Origin: Spinacia oleracea
Taxonomy: Eukaryota > Streptophyta > Magnoliopsida > Caryophyllales > Amaranthaceae
DNA: 64,000 nucleotides
NCBI RefSeq assembly: GCF_020520425.1
Contig: NC_079489.1
Span: 17,880,001 to 17,944,000, forward strand
Reading direction: 5' to 3'
The translations under genes and the position numbers were made by a program. The notes under the pieces are model-generated. The model was not told the DNA's origin and ran no database searches. It worked only from the letters and a program-made list of their open reading frames with translations. The first letter of the stretch is position 1. Every line of letters begins with the position of its first letter. This document shows, in pieces, positions 51,274 to 63,504 of this stretch.

Positions 51274-54200
51274 ATGGCAAACAACAATTCATTCAACATT
51301 CGATCAATTCTCAAAGGAGAAGTTGAACGGGAAAAACTTCCTTGACTGGCAAAGGAACTTGCAAATAGTTCTTATGCAGGAAGAAAAGGAGTATGTCCTA
51401 GAAGAGGCGATGCCCGAAGCCGCAGGCGACGGGGTCACTCAGGCAGCCCTCAATCGTTGGATTGATGCCAACAAGGATGTGAAATGTCTAATGCTCGCCA
51501 CCATGAGTGCGGATCTGCAGAAAACGTTCATCAACTCAGATGCTTTCACAATCATCAGTGAGTTGAAGAACATGTTCCAAGATCTGGCTCGAGTCGAAAG
51601 ATTCGAGACTCATAGGCAAATTCTTGAGACCAAGCTTAAGAAAGGCGAGCCCGTAAGTCCACATGTTCTCAAAATGATTGGACTCATTGAGAATATGAGT
51701 CGGCTGGATCAGCAATTTTCTCAGGAAATGGCTATAGACACCATCCTCCATTCTCTTCATAGCGGGTATGATCAGTTCAAACTGAACTACAGTATGAATA
51801 GTCTGGACAAAACGCTCACTGAGCTTCACGGTATGCTGAAGACCGCTGAAAAGACGCTCAAAAGTGATAAGCAGGATGTGCTTATGGTGCGTGGGGGCAA
51901 GTTCAAGAAATCTGGAAAGAAGAGAAATGCTAAGAAAGGTGGCAACAAGGCCAGCCCAACTAAGCAAACTGGCGCCAAATCTGTAAAGAGGAAGGTCAGT
52001 CAACCCACTTCTGAATCCGAATGCTTCTACTGCAAGAAGAAGGGGCATTGGAAGAGAGATTGCTTGAAGCTAAAGGAAGATCAGAAGAACGGAACAGTCG
52101 TTCCATCTTCAGGTATTTTCGTTATAGACTGTATACTTGCTAATTCAACTTCTTGGGTATTAGATACAGGTTGTGGCTCACACTTATGTTCCAATCCACA
52201 GGGACTAAGAAGAAGTAGAAAGTTAAGCAAGGGTGAAGTCGACCTACGAGTGGGAAATGGAGCACGGATTGCTGCATTAGCTGTAGGAACTTACTATTTG
52301 TCGTTGCCCTCCGGGCTAGTTTTGGAACTGGAAGAATGTTTCCATGTTCCAAGTCTTACTAAAAACATCATTTCAGTTTCTTGCTTAGACGCTAAGGGAT
52401 TTTCCTTTTTAATAAAAGACAATAGTTGTTCGTTTTATTTTAAAGAGATGTTTTATGGATCTGCTAGATTAGTCAATGGACTTTATTTATTAGATCACGA
52501 CAGACAAGTATATAACATAAATACCAAAAAGGCCAAAAAGGATGATTCAGATCTCACCTATCTGTGGCATTGTCGATTAGGCCATATAAACTTGAAACGC
52601 TTAGAAAGACTTCAAAAGGAAGGAATTCTAGAACCATTTGACTTAGAGGATTATGGTAAATGCGAATCATGTTTACTGGGCAAAATGACAAAGCAACCTT
52701 TCTCTAAAGTTGGAGAAAGAGAAAATGAACTATTGGGTTTAATCCATACAGATGTATGTGGACCAATGAGTACAAATGCTAGAGGTGGTTTCAACTACTA
52801 TATCACTTTCACTGATGACTTCAGTAGATATGGTTATGTCTACTTAATGAAGCATAAGTCTGAATCCTTTGACAAATTCAAGGAATTTCAGAGTGAAGTA
52901 GAGAATCAATTAGGCAAGAAGATTAAGGCACTGCGGTCTGATAGAGGCGGTGAATATCTGAGCTATGAATTTGATGACCATCTGAAAGAATGTGGAATTC
53001 TATCAGAATTGACTCCTCCAGGAACACCACAATGGAACGGTGTGTCGGAACGGAGGAACAGAACCTTGCTAGACATGGTCAGGTCAATGATGGGTCAGGC
53101 CAAACTTCCATTAGAATTTTGGGGACATGCACTAAATACAGCTGTACTCACTATAAATAGAGCTCCGTCTAAAGCTGTCGAAAAGACTCCATATGAATTA
53201 TGGTTTGGAAAGTCTCCAAATGTGTCTTTTCTTAAGATTTGGGGATGTGAAGTAAACGTTAAACGATTAATTTCAGACAAACTTCATCCAAAATCTGACA
53301 AATGTATCCTTGTGGGCTATCCAAAGGAAACAAAGGGGTATTACTTCTACAATACATCTGAGAACAAGGTGTTTGTTGCTCGAGATGGTGTCTTTTTGGA
53401 GAAAGATCACATTTCCAAAATGACGAGTGGGAGAAAAGTAGACCTCGAAGAAATTCGAGTCGAACAACAAACTCTAGAGAATGCTCAAGATGACATTCAG
53501 GATGAAACTCAGAGATCTTTAGAAGAATCTGGTGAGAATCATGGTCAAACTAGAAATGTTACCCCGCGTAGATCGCAAAGATATAGATCTCAACCGGAAA
53601 GGTACTTAGGTATTTTGACGAACGAGAGCTATGACGTTCTATTACTTGAAAGTGATGAACCTGCGACTTACAAACAAGCTATGACGAGCCCTAGCTCCAA
53701 GCAATGGCAAGAAGCCATGCAATCTGAATTAGACTCCATGTCTGAAAACCAAGTATGGGATTTGGTCGATTTGCCAGATGGCTACCAAGCCATTGGAAGA
53801 AAATGGGTTTTCAAACTAAAAAAGGACAAGGATGGGAAACTTGAAGTTTTCAAAGCTAGATTGGTTGCAAAAGGTTACAGGCAAGTCCACGGTGTGGATT
53901 ACGATGAAACCTTTTCACCAGTTGCAATGCTAAAGTCTATTCGGATAATGTTAGCAATCGCTGCATATTACGATTACGAAATATGGCAGATGGATGTCAA
54001 AACTGCTTTCTTAAACGGCGTTTTAACAGAAACTGTGTTTATGACACAGCCTGAAGGTTTTGAGGATCCAAAGAATGCTAAAAAGTTATGCAAGCTAAAG
54101 AAGTCAATCTACGGATTGAAGCAGGCATCCAGGAGCTGGAATATACGTTTTGATGAAGCAGTCAGTGACTTTGGTTTCATCAAGAACGCAGACGAATCTT

Positions 54201-55237
54201 GTGTATACAAGAAGGTCAGTGGGAGCAAAATTGCTTTCCTAGTATTATATGTCGACGACATATTACTTATCGGAAATGACATTCCTATGTTGAACTATGT
54301 CAAGATTTGGCTTGGGAAATGTTTTTCGATGAAAGATCTAGGAGAAGCACAGTACATATTGGGCATCAAGATTTACAGAGATAGATCTAAAAAGATGATT
54401 GGACTTAGTCAAAGCACTTATATCAATAAGGTTCTTGATAGGTTCAAGATAGCGGACTCCAAGCGAGGCTACCTACCCATGTCTCATGGAATGACTCTAA
54501 GCAAGAATCAGTGCCCAAAAACACTTGATGAGCGTAGACGAATGAATGGGATTCCATATGCATCATTGATTGGTTCAATAATTTATGCTATGATATGTAC
54601 ACGCCCGGATGTTGCGTACGCACTCAGTGCTACGAGCAGATACCAGTCAGACCCAGGAGAGGCGCATTGGACTGCTGCCAAGAATATTCTGAAGTACCTT
54701 AAAAGGCACAAAGATGACTTCCTGGTCTATGGTGGAGATGATGAATTAATTGTTAAAGGCTATACGGACGCAAGTTTCCAAACCGACAAAGATGATTTCA
54801 GATCACAGTCTAGGTTTGTCTTCTGCCTCAACGGAGGAGCAGTAAGCTGGAAAAGTGCTAAGCAAAGCACCATTGCGGATTCTACAACTGAAGCGGAGTA
54901 CATTGCTGCACATGAAGCAGCAAAGGAAGCTATATGGCTAAGGAAGTTCATAGGTGAACTTGGTGTAGTCCCCTCCATTAAAGGACCAGTAGCCCTGTAT
55001 TGTGATAATAACGGAGCTATTGCACAGGCAAAGGAGCCTAGACACCACCAGAGAGTCAAGCATGTACTTCGTAGATTTCACCTTCTACGAGAGTTCGTTG
55101 AAAGAAAAGAAGTCGAGATAAGCAAAATTGGAACTGATGACAACATATCAGATCCATTGACTAAACCTCTGCCGCAGGCGAAGCACAACTCGCACACTGC
55201 AGCTATGGGAATCAAGCATATTGGAGAATGGCTTTGA
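51274..55237 (+). CDS. gag-pol: Copia Gag-Pol polyprotein (1,304-residue frame, start region frameshifted)
   Basis: The long frame opens at 51,323 (LNGKNFLDWQRNLQIVL, the usual Copia Gag start block). The natural ATG at 51,274 (MANNNSFN) is in a different frame, so a small indel near 51,318 separates it from the rest. From 51,323: Gag, zinc knuckle CFYCKKKGHWKRDC (residues about 234-247), protease WVLDTGCGSH (Asp281), GAG-pre-integrase LWHCRLGHINLKRL, integrase with Asp477, Asp540 and Glu576 (DD35E; HTDVCGP, SDRGGEY, NGVSERRN), reverse transcriptase with QMDVKTAFLNG and YVDD at 976-979, and RNase H with ADSTTEAEY and YCDNNGAIAQAK. The pol region has no stop. The start defect suggests this copy cannot make a normal Gag unless another start is used. 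Confidence 0.9.
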
Positions 55238-56103
55238 TGTCTCTGTTTAATGTTTTAAAGTTTTAGAGTTTAAATCTTTGTAAAACATTATTGGTTAATC
55301 ATTCACAATAAATGAAAAGAATTCATTTTTTCCATTTAATTTGTGGTTTATTAAATGATGAGTCCCTTCAATTTGACGATATATTCAAGATAGACTGTCA
55401 GGACCAGTCCTGTGACTAAGAAATGTCTATCAAGTGAACTTGAATGTCAAAGGTTGAAAATGGTCCCTAGTCGGAGTTTTCTATAAAATTGGACGCATAG
55501 AAAACGTTAGACGATTAGAATGCAAGATGACTAGTAGTTCTGTTTCTTGAACTATGTGGACATGGCAATGTCATAATCATTTGCATAGATACTTACTTTG
55601 TGAAGACTAGTATCGGACAAGACCTATGAAACTTTACTGTAAGAGATGAAAATCTGTCATAAGTAAATTTCATTAAAATTATTAGACACTAAATCCTCAA
55701 TACCTGAGTGATTTGAGATTACTTGTTTGAGAACTGGTTACTTTGACGTTGACCAACCGTCGCACCGTAAAAGGAGGCTATAAAGGCAACGCTCAGGTAA
55801 TCACCTATCAAGCGAAGTCTAATCTCAAGATCGCAAGATTGGGATTGTCCTCCCATAAATCGGGATGAGATGCTTAAAAGTTGTACAAGGCCACTCGGAG
55901 AGCTAGAAACTGTGAAATGCATGGCCGTGCTCGGATGAATCATAGGCTATGATTATCTGTTTATTTGATCAGTTGAACTCTGAAACCGAGGAACACCTCT
56001 GGACATAATAAGGATGACAACTCTTACCTTATGTTCAAGAGCAAGCATCGAGCGACAAAGGAATTAGGAAATGCACACTTGTCCCTAAGGACAAGTGGGA
56101 GAC
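55238..56103 (+). other. Copia 3' untranslated region and polypurine tract
   Basis: About 870 bp with no gene, ending in ACAAGTGGGAGAC just before the 3' LTR. The AAGTGGGAGA part is the plus-strand primer typical of this Copia group. Confidence 0.7.
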
Positions 56104-57477
56104 TGAAGGAAATAATGCCCTTGGTCCAAGTATGCATTCAATGTTAAGTCTAATAAATGCGGTTCAGTATTAATTAACAAGTTAATAATTCAGTGAGATC
56201 AAGTGAGCTGAATGCCTAGCTAGAGGCCGCTTCAGTTCAGGTGGAATTAATGATATTAATCCACAGCTTACTCTTGACTGAACCCGTAGGGTCACACAAA
56301 TAGTACGTAAACGGATCAAGTATTTAATGGCATTAAATACTCCATCTATAGATATTCGGAATCGACGGATCTTGGTTTCAGTGGGAGCTGAGATCGTCAC
56401 AGGCAAGAAATGAATACTCCGGAAACGATGATATTGCCGGAAACGGAAATATGGATCGTATCGGAAATATAAATATTATCCAAGTCGTAGATGTTGCCGG
56501 AAACAGAAACATGGTACGTATCGGAAAATATTATCGGAAATAGAAATATTGCCGAATCGGAAATATTGCCGGAAACGGAAATATTGTCTGAATCGGAAAT
56601 ATTATCGGAATCGGAAAATAATTCCGGAAACGGAAATATTAAATATTTGTTCGAAACGGAAATTAATTCCGGAATCGGAAATGTTAAATATTGTTCGTAT
56701 CGGAAATGAATTCCGGAATCGGAAAATTAATCGGAAGCGCGTCGTACGAATTAGCATCGGACGAGCTTGCTAGACGAAGGCCAAGCACGAAGCCAGGCCC
56801 ACGTCCAGCAAGGGAAACGCGCGCCACAACACGCCAGCCCAAGGCTGCACCAGGCCCACTGCAAGGCAGGCCCAGCGCGCGCCCAAGGCTGCGTCAGTCG
56901 TGGGCTGCGTTGCTTGGGCTGTGCGCGCGCGCGCATGGCGCCCCTCGTGGGCTGCTGTGCGTGCGTGTGTGTTTGTGTTCACATACGAAACCTAAAACGT
57001 ACAGGATTCGTTTAATGATTAAATTCCTAATCCTAAATGATAAATTAATTAAATAAGAGTTTCACTAGGATTCTAATTTAATTAATTCGTATCCTAGTAG
57101 GATTCCAATTCTCTTTCCATACCCCTATAAATATGTGGCCTGGGTTCACAATTTATAACGAGTTTTCAAATATTCAAAGTGAGTTTTTTAGAGAAAAATT
57201 CAGTCACATATCTTGCCTAAAAGTGCCGAAAATTATTAGTACCTTAAGGGCGATTCTAGTTGGTCAATCTTAAGGCGGATCCGGACGTGCTGTGGACTAT
57301 CTACGGAGGGACGACACTTGGAGTCCTAAAGACTTGTTCTTGTTCGGTTCGGGAAGGCACGCAACAAAGAGTATGCATCTAAACTATGCTATATGATTAT
57401 GTGTAAATAATATGTATTCCTGGCTAAATGGTTTTTCCGCATGATTTATGTATTGTCATATGTATCATAACCTAACA
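56104..57477 (+). repeat. 3' LTR of the Copia element
   Basis: 1,374 bp. Compared with the 5' LTR it lacks 11 bases (GCGCAGCTAGG region near 57,350) and has about 20 substitutions, several changing CTGG/GTGG to CCGG. Followed by CTTT. Confidence 0.93.
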
Positions 57478-57481
57478 CTTT

Positions 57482-58582
57482 TAAATATCAATATAAATTT
57501 GTTTATCATAATACATAAATTTAAATGCACTTTTAAGTTTATGCATTCTGAAACTGATGTACCTTATAAATCTTATAAATTATATTAGCATAATATTGTT
57601 AGATGTCGATTTTTTAAAGTCTCCATTGATGTTCTTTGAAGCTTTGAATTATTCTATTAAAATTAATTGAAGAACTCAACTAATTTGTGACGGAAAGACA
57701 AAACTAACCCTGAATATATATTTATTACCTTTTTAATTAAATATTTAACATATGTTATAATAAACGACTTAATTCATAAAATTGTATTTTTCCTTTAAAA
57801 TAAAAACAAAAATGTAATTTTAAGAAGAATACTTAACCATTTTATTAAACAAATGAACGAATTCTTTCTTTTTTAAACACATTAATGTAGTATTTTAATG
57901 AAAACTAATATATAATTTATTTTAAATCACGTTATTCTAAAGAGAAACGTGATTTTCCCTTAAAAGAAAAATGAAACGTGATTTATAAATTAGTTTATAA
58001 TTTATTTTAATTAAAAAAAGTAATAGTTCTCTTTCTTTGAGAGTAAGAAAATTAAGTAGAACATACTTATTAGAAAAGAATCATATGGCTATAAAATTAG
58101 TCTAATACTAGCATAGGACCGGTGTCATGCACGGTAATCCAAAATTATTGACATCTTATACATGTTTTTGTAGAAAAATAATTCGTATCCATCTAATTTT
58201 CCGTACCAGTAGTTCCATGTTATACATACTTCCGGTCCAATAGTTCTTTTAAATCTTTAGGCACTGAATCGTCATTGCCATCCTTATTTCCATCATGCAT
58301 CAAGATTAAAAATTGGTCAAAAGATTTACGGTAATACTACGTATGTAATACTTTTAGTATATAGTAATAGATTGGAACAATGTTCTGATAAGAATTGTAA
58401 AATAACCATAGATAAACTAAGTATACCTTTAATTGGCATTCTCTTATACGTAATGCAGACTTCCCTAAGATTTGTACCACCTCGCGATCAAAAATAACAA
58501 ATGAAGCGCTTCTTGATTCATCCATCACCCTTCACTAGAGGAAAAATCGTCATGTGCTTTCCTTCAAGTGCGGCTCATTTAA
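57482..58582. other. AT-rich intergenic DNA, no gene seen
   Basis: Very AT-rich, with AACGTGATTT phrases at 57,925-57,985. No frame with recognisable content. Confidence 0.5.
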
Positions 58583-59158
58583 ACATGGAAAGACTTTAAA
58601 TTACTCATTTAAGTTCATTAGATGAAAGTTGGGGCCGAAATTAGCCATTTTAGTCAAAATGTGACCGATAATGAACTTGCTTAAATGTGCATAATTTCAC
58701 CAAAATGGGTGAGAATGAGTTTTTGAAACATAAAACTAAGTGTATCAAACATGGGAAAACTTCTCATATAAGTTCATTAGTTCAAAGTTGGGACCAAAAT
58801 TAGCCATTTTAGTTAAAATGTGACCGATAATGAACTAACGAGGCTTAAATGTGCATAATTTCACCAAAATGGGTGAGAATGAGTCTATGAAACATAAAAA
58901 TAACTGTATTAAACATGAAAAGACTTTAAAATACTCATTTAAGTTCATTAGTTGAAAGTTGGGACCGAAATTAGCCATTTTAGTCAAAATGTGACCGATA
59001 ATGAACTAACGAGGCTTAAATGTGCATAACTTCACCAAAATGGGGTGAGAATGAGTCTTTGAAACATAAAACTAAGTTTATTATACATGGAAGGACTTTA
59101 AAATTATTTATTTAAGTTCATTAGATGAAAGTTGGGACCGAAATTAACCAATTTTATT
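58583..59158 (+). repeat. Tandem repeat of about 165-170 bp, three full units and a partial fourth
   Basis: Units begin at ACATGGAAAGAC (58,583), ACATGGGAAAAC (58,749), ACATGAAAAGAC (58,913) and ACATGGAAGGAC (59,085). Each contains AGTTCATTAGTTGAAAGTTG, TTAGCCATTTTAGT and TCACCAAAATGGGTGAGAAT. Copies are about 85-90 percent alike by eye. Confidence 0.85.
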
Positions 59159-59248
59159 ATTATACGGTTCGTTATTTATTTGTTATGAACAAATGAAGTC
59201 TTAATTTATTGTACGATTCAATATTTATAATATAACTAAAGTGTCACT

Positions 59249-59725
59249 AGTGGAAAAAGGGTCATTTGCATCGCACTTTTAAGCATATTTGCGTCGCACA
59301 TCGTGCGTGGCAAAAGCTCTCGACGCAAATGACTAAAAGTCATTTGCGTCGCACATTTGTGCGACGCAAATAACCTTATTTGCGTCGCACAATTAGCAAA
59401 TGTGCGACGCAAATAACTTTTCAACATGATGCCTGAAAAGTCATTTGCAACGCACATTAGCTAAATGTGCGACGCAAATAAGGTTCATTTGCGTCGCACA
59501 TTTAGCTAATGTGCGTTGCAAATGACTTTTCAGGCACCATGTTGAAAAGTTATTTGCCACGCACATTAGATAAATGTGCGACGCAAATGACTTTTAGGCG
59601 CAAAAAAAAAAAGTCATTTGCCACGCACAATAGCTTAATGTGCGACGCAAATGACAATTTTAGCGCCAAAAAATTAAGTCATTTGCCTCGCACATTGAGC
59701 TAACGTGCGTTGCAAATGACTTATT
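59249..59725. repeat. Left subterminal GCGTCGCA/GCGACGCA array of CACTA-3
   Basis: About twelve alternating copies of TCATTTGCGTCGCACATT and AATGTGCGACGCAAATGACT, with TTAGCTAA- or AAAAAAGTC-type spacers, forming successive hairpins. The core uses CACA where CACTA-2 mostly uses CAGA. Confidence 0.8.
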
Positions 59726-59983
59726 TTTTTTAAAAAAAATATTCGTTTTTTAATATTTTAGTTGGAAATTCCGACATGATCGTCTTTGAAATTAGACGGT
59801 TCATTCCCAATACCGGGAATACATTTATAATTAACACCTGTCACAAAAGTTTACAACGTAATTAACGTTCCCAATAAAAGGCAATTAAATTCGTCATAGA
59901 TCGATCAACCAACATGTTACAACAAACATAAAATTATTACAACAAAGGTACGTAGCTAGCTAGAGATCAAGTTCATATTACAA

Positions 59984-60480
59984 ATTAAGCTAAAAATTCG
60001 ACATTGTTCATGAAGTAATCTGCCCAAAAATCTTTCACCTCATTAATCTCCTCCGGTGAATAAGGCAATGTTCTTGAAAAATCCTAAAAAAGTGTAAATA
60101 ATTCAATTTATCAACGATTGATCAATATAATAGTTTTGTGTACTTCAATTTATTATATAAAGTACGTAGTTTATGAGAACATACCTTAGTAAGATCATGA
60201 CTATTACCATGATTCATTATTATGTCGTACATAAAACGCATGACGTAGTAGCCACAATCTAGTGATCCCGGTTGTTGAGCACACTAAATGCATTAAAATA
60301 AATAACACAAGTAAAATTTCTATCACATTGTATGTTATAATTTTGAAAAACTTATTTCTTAGGTAAATAATAAACTAATTATATATATATATACCTGTGC
60401 TGGAATCCATGTTAATTTAGTTCCCTTAGATTGTCCACCTAGTCTCTTGTAACTCCGAAAAGCACTACACATTCGATAAA
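59984..60480 (-). pseudogene. Ulp1-like (C48) cysteine protease, C-terminal exons
   Basis: Three minus-strand exon pieces with GT...AG borders: FRSYKRLGGQSKGTKLTWIP (near 60,465-60,395), then QQPGSLDCGYYVMRFMYDII (near 60,290-60,187, ending before GTATG), then the last exon (LPYSPEEINEVKDFWADYF, ending at a stop near 59,984). The segment SLDCGYYVMRF contains the catalytic Cys of the Ulp1/SENP-like peptidase family; the upstream His and Asp exons are not seen. Ulp1 proteases remove SUMO from proteins, and copies of this domain are often carried by plant DNA transposons. In CACTA-3 the rest of the gene seems lost or replaced by the tandem array. The piece itself has no internal stop. Confidence 0.72.
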
Positions 60481-60597
60481 ATATGCAATTATATATACTT
60501 TGTTTACACATGTAAATGCAAAGAATATTTTACATGTAATTGCAATTATATACTTTGTTTACACATGTAAATGCAATTATATACGTAGTAGTCACAT

Positions 60598-61975
60598 TTA
60601 AGGCTAATTGGGTCGTACGTTCTAGGTCATTTTTAGGCAAAAATGATGTTTTCGAACCCAACTTTGAACCAAAGAACCTAAGGAATATTTTCAAACTTAT
60701 TACACGTCTCATATGCATAGTTATAACTTCCTAAGTCCCTTTACAATCTATTATTTCACATTTAAGGCTAATTGGGTCGTCCTAGGTCATTTTTAGGCAA
60801 AAATGATGTTTTCGAACCCAACTTTGAACCAAAGAACCTAAGGAATATTTTCAAACTTATTACACGTCTCATATGCATAGTTATAACTTCCTAAGTCCCT
60901 TTACAATCTATTATTTCACATTTAAGGCTATTTGGGTCGTCCTAGGTCATTTTTAGGCAAAAATGATGTTTTCGAACCCAACTTTGAACCAAAGAACCTA
61001 AGGAATGTTTTCAAACTTATTACACGTCTCATATGCATAGTTATAACTTTGTAAGGCCCTTTACAATCTATTATTTCACATTTAAGGCTATTTGGGTCGT
61101 CCTAGGTCATTTTTAGGCAAAAATGATGTTTTCGAACCCAACTTTGAACCAAAGAACCTAAGGAATGTTTTCAAACTTATTACACGTCTCATATGCATAG
61201 TTATAACTTTGTAAGGCCCTTTACAATCTATTATTTCACATTTAAGGCTATTTGGGTCGTCCTAGGTCATTTTTAGGCAAAAATGATGTTTTCGAACCCA
61301 ACTTTGAACCAAAGAACCTAAGGAATGTTTTCAAACTTATTACACGTCTCATATGCATAGTTATAACTTTGTAAGGCCCTTTACAATCTATTATTTCACA
61401 TTTAAGGCTATTTGGGTCGTCCTAGGTCATTTTTAGGCAAAAATGATGTTTTCGAACCCAACTTTGAACCAAAGAACCTAAGGAATGTTTTCAAACTTAT
61501 TACACGTCTCATATGCATAGTTATAACTTTGTAAGGCCCTTTACAATCTATTATTTCACATTTAAGGCTATTTGGGTCGTCCTAGGTCATTTTTAGGCAA
61601 AAATGATGTTTTCGAACCCAACTTTGAACCAAAGAACCTAAGGAATGTTTTCAAACTTATTACACGTCTCATATGCATAGTTATAACTTTCTAAGTCCCT
61701 TTACAATCTATTATTTCACATTTAAGGCTATTTGGGTCGTCCTAGGTCATTTTTAGGCAAAAATGATGTTTTCGAACCCAACTTTGAACCAAAGAACCTA
61801 AGGAATGTTTTCAAACTTATTACACGTCTCATATGCATAGTTATAACTTTCTAAGTCCCTTTACAATCTATTATTTCACATTTAAGGCTAATTGGGTCGT
61901 CCTAGGTCATTTTTAGGCAAAAATGATGTTTTCGAACCCAACTTTGAACTAAAGAACCTAAGGCAAAAATTTAGG
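60598..61975. repeat. 160-bp tandem array inside CACTA-3
   Basis: Units start at about 60,598, 60,761, 60,921, 61,081, 61,241, 61,401, 61,561, 61,721 and 61,881 (the last partial), with a constant 160-base period after the first. Each has TTTAAGGCTA, TTGGGTCGTCCTAGGTC, ATGATGTTTTCGAACCCAAC and CATATGCATAGTTATAAC. The inner five are almost identical, while the edges differ slightly, as expected from expansion in the middle. Confidence 0.93.
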
Positions 61976-62713
61976 CAAAAATGGCATTTTCATATGCATA
62001 CTTTCAAACTGCTTTCGATACAACACGCAATCATTTGGACACGCGTGTATCTTCTCATAATCCATACCCAAAGGACACATAAGCTTCTGGGCCTCATAGT
62101 TAGACCTTGGAAGTTTGTTTCCTTCAGGAAGATTACCAGACGTGGCCTCCAAAAACTGTGAAAAACTCTTGTTGGTCCAACCGTTTTCAACCTTTAAGTT
62201 GAAATATTCGATGACGGCACCAAGTACAGTTTGTGTAGAACCAGGATATAATGGTGTTGCGGAAGCTTTGATTATACTATCATACATATGGGGACGCTCA
62301 ACGAAATGATGGTCTTCCACATCATGCATCATATCATCTATCCTATCTTTCTCCTCTTCTTCCTCACTTTCAACACCAATATCATCCTCAATTTCATTAT
62401 CATCACCATTATCACAATGATTATGCTGACTCGAGCTCGGCATACTAGAACTTGCCCCATGATCTATGCTCTCACCATGCCATGTCCACGTCGTGTAGTT
62501 ACCCTTAAAACCGCGACGAACTATGTGATCAACAATATCATCAATATCCCGATACCCCCTTGAATTATTGCAATCACAACAAGGACACAGAATTAAACTT
62601 GATTCATGTTCTGATTGATGTTTCAAGGCAACCTTAATGAACTCTTGAATCCCTTGTAAGAACCTTGTAGAAAATCGTTTACTACCATACATCCAACTCC
62701 GATCCATTTTCAA
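61958..62713 (-). pseudogene. CACTA transposase (TNP2-like) N-terminal fragment
   Basis: A 251-residue frame starts MKMDRSWMYGSKRFS. Residues 3-80 match the transposase-associated domain of plant CACTA elements (PF13963-like): D-R-S-W-M-Y start, FIKVAL, CPCCDCNN zinc-type cysteines, VDHIVRRGFKGNYTTWTWHG. An acidic Asp/Glu-rich linker follows. From about residue 205 the sequence (KLMCPLGMDYEKIHACPNDC) matches the beginning of the TNP2 transposase (PF02992-like) domain. It then stops (LPKFLP, stop) where the 160-bp array begins, so the catalytic DDE core is absent. An intact TNP2 would bind the element ends and catalyse excision. Confidence 0.82.
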
Positions 62714-63504
62714 CCACTAGACCAAATTTTGTCAAAGGTTAGAATATAAACTAGGCTATTCATATCATTATAAATCCAAAATTTTGTAGCAAACCCAAAA
62801 CATGATTTCATATATCACCTAAATTCATTTCATACCCAAAACTTCATTTCATAACTTTTAATTCAACAAAACCTAACAACTAAAATTCAACAAAACCTAA
62901 ATCCTAAAATGTACCCAATTAAAATTCAATTAAAATTCAACAAAACCTACAACTAAAATTCAACAAAACCTAAATCCTAAAATGTACCCAATTAAAATTC
63001 AACAAATAATATCAACCATTAAAATTCAATTATAATGCATAATTAAAATTCAATTATAATGTCCACAATTAAAATTAAAATGCACAATTAAAATTCAATA
63101 AATATCAAAATTAAAATTCAATACCTAAGAGAGGAGAGACTACAATGAACATGGGCGGCTGAGTGGGCGGCGACGTGAAGGAGTGAGTGGGCGGCAGCGT
63201 GGACGACTTCCTTGGCCGTGGGCGGCGGCTCTAAAAAGGGAGTACAGCAAGAAGGAGTGAAGCAGTGAAGTGCAGCGCAGTGAAGGGGCAACGCAGTGAA
63301 GAAACGGCGGAAGGCACGGAAGGCGGCAGTGAAGCAACGACGGCAGTGAACAGGGTGAAGCCGCCGGTGAGACTCTAGCAGTGTTGGTGTTGGTTTCGTT
63401 TGGGAGTGAAGCAGTGTTGGTTGTTTGTCGAGCAAAACCTAAGTCAGAATGAAGCTTGAAAGCAATTAAGCGTGAGCGCGAATTCGAAAAAAAAAAAATC
63501 AAAA
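62714..63504 (-). other. Upstream and leader-like region of the CACTA-3 transcript
   Basis: 62,760-63,120 is made of ATTAAAATTCAACAAAACC-type phrases repeated many times. 63,120-63,480 is GC-richer with GTGGGCGGC and GCAGTGAAG repeats. Long open frames here are products of composition and have no domain. Position before the transposase start suggests promoter and leader. Confidence 0.45.

Larger units (their letters stand above)
47069..57477 (+). mobile_element. Complete Ty1/Copia LTR retrotransposon, Tork-like
   Basis: 10.4 kb with LTRs at 47,069-48,453 and 56,104-57,477 (TG...CA ends; 1,385 and 1,374 bp, the difference being one 11-base gap), CTTT on both sides (47,065-47,068 and 57,478-57,481; a fifth base does not match in register), an initiator-tRNA-type primer-binding site, a long leader, one gag-pol frame with integrase before reverse transcriptase (Copia order), and a purine tract AAGTGGGAGA just before the 3' LTR. 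By eye about 20 substitutions separate the LTRs, so it is older than the complete Tat element. The Tork/TAR-like placement is a judgement from the Gag and LTR style. Confidence 0.92.

Noticed and set aside
60598..61975. Regular repeats that could suggest a CRISPR array
   Set aside because: The whole 160-base unit is repeated without unique spacers, the genome is a plant, and the array lies inside a transposon.
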